The notes under the pieces are model-generated. The model was not told the DNA's origin and searched no databases. It saw only the letters and a list, made by a program, of their open reading frames with translations. The position numbers and the translations under genes were made by a program. 64,000 bases of DNA from an uncultured Bacteroidota bacterium (GTDB taxonomy: Bacteria; Bacteroidota; Bacteroidia; Bacteroidales; P3): contig CADBDA010000001.1 in the NCBI GenBank assembly GCA_902793295.1, positions 1-64,000 on the forward strand, written 5' to 3'. This document shows, piece after piece, positions 54,590-63,735 of this stretch (position 1 is its first letter; each line of letters begins with the position of its first letter).

Positions 54590-55825
54590 CTAGCGAGTTT
54601 GGCTGATGATCAGCTTCTTTTGCTGGCCGTTGAGGGTGGCGGTGTAGCAGCCGGCGGGTAGGGCGGGGAGGCTGATGCGGGTGGTGCCGTTGACGGGGTG
54701 CTGGAGCACTTGCTGACCCTGCATGTTGTAGATGGTCAGTGTGGCGTCGGTGGCGTCGGTCCGGACGGTGAGCTGGTGCTGCGCGGGGTTGGGGTAGAGG
54801 CTGAAGACGGTCGCATCGGCGGGGTGCAGACCCACGGGAATCTGGGGGGCTCCCTGACAGAGGTAGAGCTTGTACTGACGGGTGGTGACACCATCTTCGG
54901 CGGTGACATCGATAAGCGCCAGCAGGGTGCTGTCGTTGAAGGGCTGCAGGCTGACGGCGATGGTGGCGTCGTCGGCTTGGGGCGTTGCGGTGATATCGTC
55001 GGTGCTGACGGCGGCGAGGTCGTCGACATGGAGCGCGTAGTTCATTTTGGCGCGCTGGAAGCCGTTGACGGGATTGCCAGCCATCTGGATGCCGTTGAGC
55101 CAGGCGCTGTAGACGAACTCGATATCGTCCACGGAGATGGAATCGTAGGCTTCGCCTTCGCCGGGCTGGTTGTTGGTGGTGATGTTGATCAGGATGTAGC
55201 GGGCATCATCGGTGCCGTTGTAGACGAAGGGAGCGCGGAGGCGGGTCCATCCCATCTGGTCGGATTGGTCGGTTGTGCGGGTGGTTTTGGCGACGGCGCG
55301 GCCTCTGTATTTCTCGGTGTCGTTGACGTCGTTGGGCGCTTTGAAATCGCGTTCGCCGTGGATGACCGCTTCGACTTGCGCCTCGGAGAAGCGGCTGGCA
55401 GCGTAGAAGCTGACCCAGACGTACATGGAGTCGGGGGTTGCGGTGAAGGGCTGGCTGTGGTCGCCGTTGGAGCGCTGGGTGTAGTTGTAGTTGTCGCTGC
55501 TGGTGGCATTCATGGAGCCCGCGTGGATGCGACCGGTGGTCATATTGCCATTGGCTTTGATGCCGAGGATGCTACGTGTGTAGAGGGTCAGGTAGTAGCT
55601 GCCTGAGCCCCCCGGGCGTCTGCCGGAACGGCGGTAGTGGTGGTTGTCGGACGCCAGCGAGGCGTAGGAACCGTCGCTGCTGCTGAAGGTGTTCCAATGG
55701 GTGGGTTCGGAAGTGTAGCCACCGTCCCACTGTTCGAAGCCCGCATTGGGCAGTTGGAAAACTGTTTGGGCGTGAGCCGCAAAGGCGAAAGTGATGCCCA
55801 GCATCAGGGAGAGGATTTTTTTCAT
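54590..55825 (-). CDS. T9SS-sorted secreted protein, PCMD-like N-domain
   Basis: 411 residues. Signal peptide MKKILSLMLGITFAFAAHAQ. The N-terminal half (NAGFEQWDGGYTSEPTHWNTF...) resembles the putative carbohydrate metabolism (PCMD) domain of Bacteroidales proteins; a middle beta domain follows. The last 75 residues are a type A T9SS sorting domain: FSLYPNPAQHQLTV, LTIYNMQGQQV, SLPALPAGCYTA and KKLIISQ. Hence exported by the T9SS, for which porP and porE-like genes lie at 25.5-29 kb. Substrate or ligand unknown. Confidence 0.88.
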   Translation of the reverse strand: MKKILSLMLGITFAFAAHAQTVFQLPNAGFEQWDGGYTSEPTHWNTFSSSDGSYASLASDNHHYRRSGRRPGGSGSYYLTLYTRSILGIKANGNMTTGRIHAGSMNATSSDNYNYTQRSNGDHSQPFTATPDSMYVWVSFYAASRFSEAQVEAVIHGERDFKAPNDVNDTEKYRGRAVAKTTRTTDQSDQMGWTRLRAPFVYNGTDDARYILINITTNNQPGEGEAYDSISVDDIEFVYSAWLNGIQMAGNPVNGFQRAKMNYALHVDDLAAVSTDDITATPQADDATIAVSLQPFNDSTLLALIDVTAEDGVTTRQYKLYLCQGAPQIPVGLHPADATVFSLYPNPAQHQLTVRTDATDATLTIYNMQGQQVLQHPVNGTTRISLPALPAGCYTATLNGQQKKLIISQTR

Positions 55826-55865
55826 GGTGTGGGATGTATGTTTGTTTTTTTTGATTCGTGACTGG

Positions 55866-56708
55866 CTAGACGGTCTTGTCGAGAATTAGGATGTTTTGGA
55901 GGTCGCCCGGGAGCGAGGAAGGGGCAGAGGAACGGTCGAAAAGCGCGAAGAGCGCGGATCCCGAGCCGCTCATGGAGGCGTAGCAGGCACCGATGTCGTA
56001 GAGCTGACGCTTGAGGGCGTCCAGTTCGGGATGGGCGGCGAAGACGGTGGCTTCGAAGTCGTTCACAATGCTGTCGCGCCAGCTGCTGAGAGGCTGCCGG
56101 ACCAGTTGACGCAGGTCGGCGACGGCGACGGGAGGGGTGCGACGGTCGCGCGGGACGATGTTGCGGTAGGCTTCGGCGGTGCTGACGGCCACATCGGGCT
56201 TGAAGAGCGTGAGGCGGAGACCGGCGATGGGGTTGGCGTCGACAGGCTGGATGCGGTCGCCGATGCCGGTGACGTAGGCCGCCTGGTTGCGGACGAAGAA
56301 AGGGCAGTCGGCGCCCAGCTGGGCGGCCAGCGAGCAGAGCCGGTCGGTGTCGAAGTGGAGCTGCCAAAGATCGTTGAGCATGACGAGTGCGAAGGCCGCG
56401 TCGCTGCTGCCTCCACCGAGACCCGCGCCGAAGGGGATGTTTTTGCTCAGGGTGACATCCATGGGCTGCACCCCGGCGGGCGCCTGCTGTTGCATGAGGC
56501 GGTAGGCACGGACGACCAGATTGGACTCGGGGTCTCCGCCGATGGGGATGCCCAGCTGGGAGAAACGGAAACGGTCGGCCGGCTGCATGACGAGTTCGTC
56601 GCACAGCGGCACCGGCAGGAAGAGCGACTCGAGGTCGTGGTAGCCATCGGGCCGCCGCCGGACGACGTGCAGACCGAGGTTGATTTTGCAGTTGGGAGAA
56701 GTCTTCAT
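55866..56708 (-). CDS. ispE: 4-diphosphocytidyl-2-C-methyl-D-erythritol kinase
   Basis: 280 residues, GHMP kinase of the non-mevalonate isoprenoid pathway. KINLGLHVVRRRPDGYHDLESLF (8-30) is the IspE N-terminal hallmark, IPFGAGLGGGSSDAA (about 90-104) the ATP loop, and SMSGSGSALFALF near the end. Start 56708 overlaps the phoH stop by 4 nt, indicating coupling. The long frame to 57641 is out of phase inside phoH and not real. Confidence 0.95.
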   Translation of the reverse strand: MKTSPNCKINLGLHVVRRRPDGYHDLESLFLPVPLCDELVMQPADRFRFSQLGIPIGGDPESNLVVRAYRLMQQQAPAGVQPMDVTLSKNIPFGAGLGGGSSDAAFALVMLNDLWQLHFDTDRLCSLAAQLGADCPFFVRNQAAYVTGIGDRIQPVDANPIAGLRLTLFKPDVAVSTAEAYRNIVPRDRRTPPVAVADLRQLVRQPLSSWRDSIVNDFEATVFAAHPELDALKRQLYDIGACYASMSGSGSALFALFDRSSAPSSLPGDLQNILILDKTV

Positions 56709-57700
56709 CGGTCGGTAGGGGTAGGGTTGAGGTTTTCGGCGTCTGCCTTTTCGGCGTTCAGCTTGTCGTAGGCTCTGATGATGCGGGTGACGAGCCGGTG
56801 GCGGATGACGTCGCTGTTGTCGAGCTGGATGATGGCGATGCCGTCGATGTCCTGCAAGATGCGGGTGGCCTGGACGAGGCCCGACTGCTGGTGCCGCGGG
56901 AGGTCGATTTGGGTGATGTCGCCCGTGATGACGAATTTGGCGTTGCGGCCCATGCGTGTGAGGAACATCTTGAGCTGGGCAGAGGTGGCATTCTGCGCCT
57001 CGTCGAGAATGACGAAGGCGTTGTCGAGGGTGCGTCCGCGCATGAAGGCGAGGGGTGCGATCTCGATGGTGTTGTCCTCCCAGTAGCTGAGCAGTTTCTG
57101 CTGCGGAATCATGTCGCGCAAGGCGTCGTAGAGCGGTTGGAGGTAGGGGTCGAGCTTGTCGCGCAGATCGCCCGGAAGGAAGCCCAGGTTTTCGCCCGCC
57201 TCGACGGCCGGACGGGTGAGGATGATGCGACGGATCTCCTTGTTCTTGAGCGCACGGACTGCAAGGGCGACGGCGGTATACGTCTTGCCCGTGCCAGCGG
57301 GTCCGATGGCAAAGACCATGTCGTTGCTCTTCACAGCCTCGACCAGCCGCTGCTGGTTGGGCGTGCGCGCCTTGATGAGGAGGCCGTTGCGACCATGGAC
57401 GAGAATCTCCTCGTTGGTCTCGGTTTCGGGGCCGCCGATATTTTCGACGATCTGCATGATGGCGTTCTCGTTGAGGCGGCCGAATTTCTCGAAGTAGGTC
57501 ATCATGGCGTTCAACTTCTCCTCGAAATTGGCGATGTCGTCGGTGGCGCCGATAACCTTCAGCATCTCGCCGCGAACGATCAATTTCAACTTGGGGAAGA
57601 GCAGCCGGACAAAATCCAGAAGGCGGTCGTTGGTTCCCCAAAAGCGCATGTAATCAATATCTTCGAGTGAGATGATTTTCTCTATGACGGGTTGCTCCAT
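56705..57700 (-). CDS. PhoH family ATPase
   Basis: 331 residues from ATG 57700 (MEQPVIEKII). N-terminal KH-like part (20-90) then a P-loop ATPase: GPAGTGKT (133-140), ILTRPAVEAGENLGFLPGDL and Walker B FVILDEAQN. PhoH/YbeZ proteins interact with ribosome-maturation factor YbeY and RNA. The frame could extend to 57892 but crosses the promoter-like TATTTTTG at 57728. Coupled to ispE. Confidence 0.92.
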   Translation of the reverse strand: MEQPVIEKIISLEDIDYMRFWGTNDRLLDFVRLLFPKLKLIVRGEMLKVIGATDDIANFEEKLNAMMTYFEKFGRLNENAIMQIVENIGGPETETNEEILVHGRNGLLIKARTPNQQRLVEAVKSNDMVFAIGPAGTGKTYTAVALAVRALKNKEIRRIILTRPAVEAGENLGFLPGDLRDKLDPYLQPLYDALRDMIPQQKLLSYWEDNTIEIAPLAFMRGRTLDNAFVILDEAQNATSAQLKMFLTRMGRNAKFVITGDITQIDLPRHQQSGLVQATRILQDIDGIAIIQLDNSDVIRHRLVTRIIRAYDKLNAEKADAENLNPTPTDR

Positions 57701-57727
57701 GTGGTGGTATGTGTGATTTTTGAAATG

Positions 57728-57735
57728 CAAAAATA
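57728..57735 (-). promoter_or_regulatory. -7 element for phoH-ispE
   Basis: Minus-strand TATTTTTG, 27 bp before the phoH ATG; no good -33 box. Confidence 0.5.
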
Positions 57736-57895
57736 CATAAAAAATGCGAATCGGCGTGAGGAAGTGCCCCGTGTGGGCAAAAAAAAGAAGGCCCGGAGAG
57801 CTGGAGCCGACCAGGACTGAAGCACCATCGAGGACGTCGGGCTCCTTGTGCCCAGGAATGACAATTCGGGGTTTTGACAGAAAAATGAACAATTA

Positions 57896-57927
57896 TTTGG
57901 TCGGTTCGCCAATTTTGTGTACTTTTG
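57896..57927 (+). promoter_or_regulatory. fba promoter, canonical Bacteroidota type
   Basis: TTTG (57896-57899), 20-bp spacer, TACTTTTG (57920-57927): both boxes match consensus. The leader to ATG 58021 is about 85-90 nt and A-rich near the start. Confidence 0.8.
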
Positions 57928-58020
57928 CAAAGTTTTTGACCGGTAGAGTTTTGCGGGAAGCGAAGCACAAAATGCGGTCCAAAAGAAGCGTAAATAAACT
58001 TTTAAATATTAAATATCAAC

Positions 58021-59019
58021 ATGGTAGACTATAAATCGATTGGGTTGGTGAACACCCGCAAAATGTTCGCAAAGGCTGTGGACGGCGGTTATGCTATCCC
58101 CGCTTTCAATTTCAACAATATGGAACAGATGCAGGCCATCATACAGGCTGCAGTGGAGACGAAATCGCCTGTCATTCTGCAGGTGAGCAAGGGCGCCCGC
58201 GAATACGCCAACGCCACCCTGCTGCGCTATATGGCCGAGGGCGCAGTGGCTTACGCCAAAGAGCTGGGCTGCCCCAACCCCGAAATCGTGCTGCATCTGG
58301 ACCACGGTGACAGCTTCGAGACTTGCAAATCGTGCATTGACAGCGGCTTCAGCAGCGTGATGTTCGACGGCAGCGCACTGCCTTACGAAGAGAACATCCG
58401 CATATCGCGCCAGGTGGTGGAATATGCCCACAAGTATGACGTCACCGTCGAGTGCGAACTCGGCGTGCTGGCCGGCGTGGAGGATGAGGTGGCCTCGGAA
58501 GTGAGCCACTACACCAAACCGGAAGAGGTGATCGACTTCGCCACCCGTACGGGTTGCGATTCGCTGGCCATCAGCATCGGAACGAGCCACGGTGCCTACA
58601 AATTCAAACCCGAACAGTGCACCGTCGACCCGAAAACCGGTCGTCTGGTTCCCCCTCCGCTGGCTTTCAACGTGCTTGAAGCCATCGAGAAGAAGCTGCC
58701 CGGCTTCCCCATCGTGCTGCACGGTTCAAGCTCCGTTCCGCAGGAGGAAGTGGACATCATCAACGCCAACGGCGGCTGCCTGAAGGCCGCTGTGGGTATT
58801 CCCGAAGAGCAGCTGCGCAAGGCCGCCAAGAGCGCTGTTTGCAAGATCAACATCGACAGCGACAGCCGTCTGGCAATGACCGCCGCCATCCGCAAACACA
58901 TGGCTGAGCATCCCGACCACTTCGACCCGCGCCAGTATCTGAAACCCGCCCGCGAGAGCATGAAGAAGATGTACATCCACAAGATTGTCAACGTGCTGGG
59001 TTCGAACGACAAGCTCTAA
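58021..59019 (+). CDS. fba: class II fructose-1,6-bisphosphate aldolase
   Basis: 332 residues. Zinc-dependent aldolase: AIPAFNFNNMEQ (25-36), HLDHGDSFE (near 92), VECELGVLAGVED (near 142), GTSHGAYK (near 185) and VLHGSSSVP (near 238). Glycolysis and gluconeogenesis in the cytoplasm. A strong promoter and a perfect terminator suggest high expression as a single gene. Confidence 0.96.
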   Translation: MVDYKSIGLVNTRKMFAKAVDGGYAIPAFNFNNMEQMQAIIQAAVETKSPVILQVSKGAREYANATLLRYMAEGAVAYAKELGCPNPEIVLHLDHGDSFETCKSCIDSGFSSVMFDGSALPYEENIRISRQVVEYAHKYDVTVECELGVLAGVEDEVASEVSHYTKPEEVIDFATRTGCDSLAISIGTSHGAYKFKPEQCTVDPKTGRLVPPPLAFNVLEAIEKKLPGFPIVLHGSSSVPQEEVDIINANGGCLKAAVGIPEEQLRKAAKSAVCKINIDSDSRLAMTAAIRKHMAEHPDHFDPRQYLKPARESMKKMYIHKIVNVLGSNDKL

Positions 59020-59039
59020 GTTTTTTTTCAATCTGAATT

Positions 59040-59080
59040 AATAATGGGCGGCCTGATTGCAGGCCGCCCATTATTTTTTG
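59040..59080 (+). terminator. terminator of fba
   Basis: AATAATGGGCGGCCTG (59040-59055) and CAGGCCGCCCATTATT (59060-59075): 16 perfect base pairs, ATTG loop, then T's. Confidence 0.92.
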
Positions 59081-59136
59081 TAGGATTGAGCGAATGATTT
59101 GCATTGTGAGCTGTGCGCCCCCAGAGGCGGAGCCGC

Positions 59137-60591
59137 TCAGCGCGAATGGTGCAACCTGGCGGCGAAGGATTTGAAGCTGCTGCTGAAAAGCATGAGGTAG
59201 TCGCCGTTGTTGAGCGCTTTGCAGTCGGACAGGTTGATGCAGCCCGAGGGGCGCTTCAGGTACTGGCGGTGGACGTTGCCCCGAGCATCGAAGCGGAGCA
59301 ACAGGATGTCGCTTTTGGACTGCCCGACATCGGCACGGATGCAGACACGCGAGCCGTCGTTGTTGATATTTTTGGGGTTGTCGATGGTGACGAGGTGGAT
59401 GGTGCCGTCGGCGTCGATCATCTGGGTGAAGCCCTCGCCCGGCGTATTGGTGTTGCAGGCCAGCTGACGGCGAACCACATCGCTTGCCTGGATGTGGCCC
59501 TCGTCGTCGATGCGGATGAGGAGCAGTCCGCCGAGTTCGGACTGGTAGTATGTGCCGTTGATGCGTATGTTGTAGAAGCGTTCGTAGGCGACGAGGGTTC
59601 CCTGGCTGTCGTAGCGCGAGGCGGCAAAGGTCATCTTGTCGGCGCTGGTGTACTGCAGGTAGGAGCGGTCGGCCACATTGCACAGCCGGCAGATGTCGGT
59701 GGTGGAGAACATCCGTTTCTCGTAGTTGACGAGCTTTTTCTGCCTGACGTCGTAGACCAGCGAGAAGAAGCCCGAGGACCAATCGTCCAGGACGTCCAGC
59801 TGTTTGCCCCGCAGCAATCCGGTGCAATAGATGCGGTCGCCCGCACACTTCACGATGTCGATGGTGTAGAGGCTGTCGGGGATGTCGGAGCAGGAGAAGA
59901 GCTGTTCACGTTCGCCGTCGAGGACGGTGAATTCGATGGTGGTGCCCTCCTCGTTTTCGGAGGTGTAGAAGCTGGTGAGGACGATTTCGCCGCTGTCGGT
60001 GACGAAATAGTCGTCGAGTCCGGAAAGCGAGACGTCCATGCCCCACATCTCGTCGAGTTCGTTGTCGTAGAGGCAGACGCGCGCTTCGGTGTTTTTGCCG
60101 TCGGGGATGACGTAGAACATCGAAATCCACTCGCCCGACTGGCAGGTGCGGCTGTTTGTCTGCAACTTACGGCTGTTTTTGTGGGAGATGGAATAGCGTT
60201 CGGTGCGTTCGCCAATGGGTTGCAGGGTGGCCGCGTCGTACTGTTCGCGGAAGAACTGGTAGGAGGAGCCCTCCTGGACGGAGAACATGAGGCTGACGAT
60301 GTCGCCGTAGAGGAAGCCCCCCAGATAGGTGACGTTATCGCCCATTTTCAATTCGACCTGACGCAGCGGCTGCAAGTTGTAGTCGAAGCAGACCAGATAG
60401 TCGGTGTCATTCTTCGGGTTGTGACGCAGCATGAAGAAATGGTCCGCATCGCCACCGATGAAGAGGTGGCGTGTGTCGTTGTTTTTGTATTTCAGCTCTT
60501 TGGATTCGTTGCCCACAAGGAGCGACCATTGCTGGGCCGAGAGGTTTGCCGCAAGAGCGAGGACGGCTATGAGAGAGAGGATTTTTTTCAT
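59137..60591 (-). CDS. secreted protein of unknown function
   Basis: 484 residues. Signal peptide MKKILSLIAVLALAANLSAQ. The body alternates short beta-strands with repeated 'DYLVCFDYNLQPL', 'ARVCLYDNELDEM', 'SDILLLRFDARGN' type motifs, suggesting a beta-propeller-like fold. No family is recognised and there is no sorting domain at the C-terminus (ends AARLHHSR). It precedes no obvious partner; the M48 gene is 53 bp upstream on the same strand, so they may be cotranscribed. Confidence 0.65.
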   Translation of the reverse strand: MKKILSLIAVLALAANLSAQQWSLLVGNESKELKYKNNDTRHLFIGGDADHFFMLRHNPKNDTDYLVCFDYNLQPLRQVELKMGDNVTYLGGFLYGDIVSLMFSVQEGSSYQFFREQYDAATLQPIGERTERYSISHKNSRKLQTNSRTCQSGEWISMFYVIPDGKNTEARVCLYDNELDEMWGMDVSLSGLDDYFVTDSGEIVLTSFYTSENEEGTTIEFTVLDGEREQLFSCSDIPDSLYTIDIVKCAGDRIYCTGLLRGKQLDVLDDWSSGFFSLVYDVRQKKLVNYEKRMFSTTDICRLCNVADRSYLQYTSADKMTFAASRYDSQGTLVAYERFYNIRINGTYYQSELGGLLLIRIDDEGHIQASDVVRRQLACNTNTPGEGFTQMIDADGTIHLVTIDNPKNINNDGSRVCIRADVGQSKSDILLLRFDARGNVHRQYLKRPSGCINLSDCKALNNGDYLMLFSSSFKSFAARLHHSR

Positions 60592-60644
60592 GGGTAAGGG
60601 CTTTAAGGACTTGGGTTGGTGGAATGGTTTGAAATGCTGGTGTG

Positions 60645-63329
60645 TTAGGGAATCAGGGTAAGGGTTAGTCCGAGACGCAGCAAGTTGTTGTAGAGCATTT
60701 TTTTGTTGAGGCCGGTGTCGAAGAGATTCGGATTGAAGAAGCAGTTGTACTGGATGGTGTAGCCCAGTGCCAGATGGCGAGCGACGGCGTAGTTGCGGCT
60801 GATGTCCATGTGGATGCCGAAAAAGTTGTTGTTGCGCGCCAGATCGTCGACCTGTTGCGCCAGCCGGTACTGGCCCCAGCCCAAGCCGAAAGCGATGGAG
60901 CGTCCGATGGGTGCCGGCTGCTGTTTGCTCATGAGGCGATAGTTGAGGAAGAGGCTGTAGATGTCGCTGTTGACCTCGTCGTTGTAGGCCGTGGGCTGGT
61001 AGCTGGCGAGCGCTTCGATGATGCTGGAGCGACCCACGACGAAGCCCGCGTTGAGTTGGGCGCCCAAGTTGATAATGGCTCTTCGCGGGAAGTCGGAGAA
61101 GCCCTTCAAATCGTTGAAACCCACGTTGGCGGAAGCCGACAGCAGGAAGCGCGAGCCCATGAATCCCGGAACGGTGCGCGTGCTGTCGATGGCCGAGCTG
61201 TAGTGGTCGTAGAGCGCATTGGTCACCCTGGCCGGTTCGTCGTTGTAGCGGAAGGAATAGGTGCTCTTTTTGAGCGTGTGGCCCGAGAGGGCGTCGATTT
61301 GCACCGAATGAACTATGGTGGCCTGAGAAGAGGAGAGCCTGGATTCCAGTACGGCAGGAGCCAGCGGCGGGATGAACAACAGGTAGATTGGCGACATCGA
61401 GAGACTGCGTCCCAATTTCTGCATGTTGAGCACGGCGGTCATGTTGATGCTGCTAGCGTTGTACATGCTGCTGATGCGGTTCATGGCCGGCTGCATGCTG
61501 TTGAGCATGTCGAAGTCGCCCTCGGTGTTCCAGAACTCGTTGACCCATTCCACGATGTCGACGAAGTCGTTGTAGCGTTCGGACGAGAGGGTGGAGTGGA
61601 GGCTCTGGTCGGAGAAGTCCTCGGAGACGATGCCGTTGGCAGATGCCGCCCGCTCGATGTAGTCGCAGAGGCTCTGTTCCTTGTGGTTGGAAGCCTTGTA
61701 GCGCAGTTCGACGGGTAAGGAGGAGACGACCAGATAGCTAGGGTTGTAGATGATCTGCTTCTCGTTGGGGCGGAGCGAGCGGCTGACGCGTTTGTGAAGG
61801 GTCAGATGCTCACGCAGGTAGGCAGCAAAGGCAGGGTCGTCCTGCAGCAGGTCGGTGAAAGCGAAGGAACGCTGGTCGGCGTTTTTGTGCTTGTTACGCT
61901 GCTTCTGTTTCAGCCTCTGGTAGGTGGAGGTAGGCCGGCTGGCCGAGGAATTGTTGTTGTCGTCGGTCGAGCAGGAGGAAGCGAAAAAGTCCGGCTTGTA
62001 GTTGAACTTCTCGTAGAGGTCGGCGAAGATGTCGCTGCACATGTCGCTGATCTGCTGGTCGTCGGGGTAGCGGCGATGGTTCTGCCAGAGACGGTGGGCG
62101 GTGATGAGCGCCAAGTCTTCGCGTTTGACCATACGGAAGAAGTAGTAGCACTGCTGCACTTCGCCCTCGAAGTCCTTGTAGTTGCCCACGGCGCTGCTGT
62201 TGTTGGCGTAGGTCTTGTGTTTGGAGAGGCCGTAGAGCGCCTGGCACATGGCCCGGTTGACGTAGGCGTTGTCCGGCATGAGCTGCTGCATGAGATAGCA
62301 GTCGTAGAAAGCGCGAGCGTATTCGGCGTGGATCAGATCCTGGCGGATGCACTCGAGGCGTGCCAGCGAGCGGATATGGTTGAATTCGTCCGGCGAGGAG
62401 ACCACAAAGTCGGCGCCCCCCGAGCGTCCGGCGACCACCGAGGCGGTGCGGGTGCGACGTTTCAGGATGTTGGGGTGGGTGCTCAGCGAATCGTCGTAGT
62501 CGTCGCGCGCCGAGATGGGCGCCACCTCTTTCAGGAAGTATTCCGGCGGCATCTTGTAGAAAGGCGTGTTGAAGTAGGCGCTGTCGAAGGGCACCTCGTC
62601 GAAAGGCAGGTAGCTGTATTGGAGCACGTCGAAGAAGCTCTCGGTCACCCCCTTGTCGTAGGGGCTGTCGAGGTAGAACATGGTCAGACCCAGGCTGTCG
62701 GCCTCGCTCTCCATCTGGTGGGAGCGGCTGTGGTATTTGATGAAGTCGCGCATCTCCTGAGTTTCGGCGTCGATATCGTCGCTGTCGTGTTTGGAGCGGG
62801 TGATGTTTTCGAGGCTATGCTTGCGAAGGTAGTGGATCACCTCGTGGCTGATGACGAAAGCCAGCTGCGCCTCATTCTCGACCTGAGCCAGGAGGCCGGT
62901 GCAGACGAAGACCATGCCCTGTCCGGTGGCGAAGGCGTTGACTTCGGGCGACTTGATGGTGTAGAAACGCAGTTCGCGACGCAGTGAAGGATAGTCGTGG
63001 AGCAAGGTGTCGGCGATGCGTTCGACCAGACGCGTCAGCGGGTCGCCGTAGAGGATGCGACCCGAAGCCATCAGTTTGTTGATGTGGTAGGAAGCCGAGA
63101 GCACCTTGTCGCTGTTGGGCAGCTTGCCGTCGGTGTAGTCGCGCACCCGCTGCTTGTCGAGGGAGTAGAGCTCGTCGAGGCTGAGCCGCAGATCGAGAGG
63201 CATGTCGCCCTCCGATTTCACGCCGTCGAAACGGTTGAGGTCGTAATGATGTTGAGCGGGACGCTCCGTTTGTGCCCAAAGAGTCGGGACGACGGACAAG
63301 AAGGCAATGATAAGGATAATTCTTCTCAT
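60645..63329 (-). CDS. large secreted M48 family metalloprotease
   Basis: 894 residues from ATG 63329. Signal peptide ends at LWAQ (20). M48 peptidase core: HEVIH (162-166) with third ligand Glu207 in ESEAD. Typical BepA-like M48 enzymes are about 480 residues; here the region after 330 is a long extension without a recognised family. Its last 180 residues are rich in aromatics and glycines with alternating strands, like a barrel, ending LRLGLTLTLIP. Probably a periplasmic or outer-membrane quality-control protease. It has its own promoter at 63384. Confidence 0.8.
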   Translation of the reverse strand: MRRIILIIAFLSVVPTLWAQTERPAQHHYDLNRFDGVKSEGDMPLDLRLSLDELYSLDKQRVRDYTDGKLPNSDKVLSASYHINKLMASGRILYGDPLTRLVERIADTLLHDYPSLRRELRFYTIKSPEVNAFATGQGMVFVCTGLLAQVENEAQLAFVISHEVIHYLRKHSLENITRSKHDSDDIDAETQEMRDFIKYHSRSHQMESEADSLGLTMFYLDSPYDKGVTESFFDVLQYSYLPFDEVPFDSAYFNTPFYKMPPEYFLKEVAPISARDDYDDSLSTHPNILKRRTRTASVVAGRSGGADFVVSSPDEFNHIRSLARLECIRQDLIHAEYARAFYDCYLMQQLMPDNAYVNRAMCQALYGLSKHKTYANNSSAVGNYKDFEGEVQQCYYFFRMVKREDLALITAHRLWQNHRRYPDDQQISDMCSDIFADLYEKFNYKPDFFASSCSTDDNNNSSASRPTSTYQRLKQKQRNKHKNADQRSFAFTDLLQDDPAFAAYLREHLTLHKRVSRSLRPNEKQIIYNPSYLVVSSLPVELRYKASNHKEQSLCDYIERAASANGIVSEDFSDQSLHSTLSSERYNDFVDIVEWVNEFWNTEGDFDMLNSMQPAMNRISSMYNASSINMTAVLNMQKLGRSLSMSPIYLLFIPPLAPAVLESRLSSSQATIVHSVQIDALSGHTLKKSTYSFRYNDEPARVTNALYDHYSSAIDSTRTVPGFMGSRFLLSASANVGFNDLKGFSDFPRRAIINLGAQLNAGFVVGRSSIIEALASYQPTAYNDEVNSDIYSLFLNYRLMSKQQPAPIGRSIAFGLGWGQYRLAQQVDDLARNNNFFGIHMDISRNYAVARHLALGYTIQYNCFFNPNLFDTGLNKKMLYNNLLRLGLTLTLIP

Positions 63330-63735
63330 TTTGTGTTTGTTGTGATTTGTGTATCGGGCCGCCTGGTGGCGACTGAAGTTTTGCAAAATTACATTTTTTT
63401 ACTCTATAGGTGGCAAAAAAGTCGAAAAATTTACCGGCGAAGAAAAAAAAATTCAGCTGGTGTAAATTTTATGAAAAAAATTCTACCTATGGAATTGAAG
63501 AACGAACCTCGGGGAAGGAGATTGGCAACTATAAAGCCGTTAGGATTTTCCGGGCACTATAAGGCCGATTGCCATCCAGTTGGCCCCACTTTTGACGACA
63601 ATGGAAAAAACGAAAAAATCTATGCACTATAAAGACCTTGCCGCGCAGAAAAGCGACAGCCCGCAGGCAGCCGAGAGGAAATTGAGAAACAATAAAACAA
63701 GGAATATTGAGTTATATTGATATTCAATTTATTCT
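63330..63735. other. 406-bp divergent spacer before the sigma factor gene
   Basis: Contains the M48 promoter and, at 63528-63636, three copies of ACTATAA(A/G)G(C/A)C (63528, 63556, 63626) in the same direction. Frames within it are shadows. No gene seen. Confidence 0.55.
63384..63417 (-). promoter_or_regulatory. promoter of the M48 metalloprotease gene
   Basis: Minus-strand TAATTTTG (63384-63391) with TTTG 22 bp upstream (63414-63417). Confidence 0.6.

Larger units (their letters stand above)
57701..58020. other. 320-bp divergent spacer between phoH and fba
   Basis: Holds the -7 element for phoH (57728-57735), a GC-rich block with inverted repeats (57774-57853: GGGCA/TGCCC outside, GGAGCCGAC/GTCGGGCTCC inside) and the fba promoter. 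No gene is seen. Confidence 0.6.
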
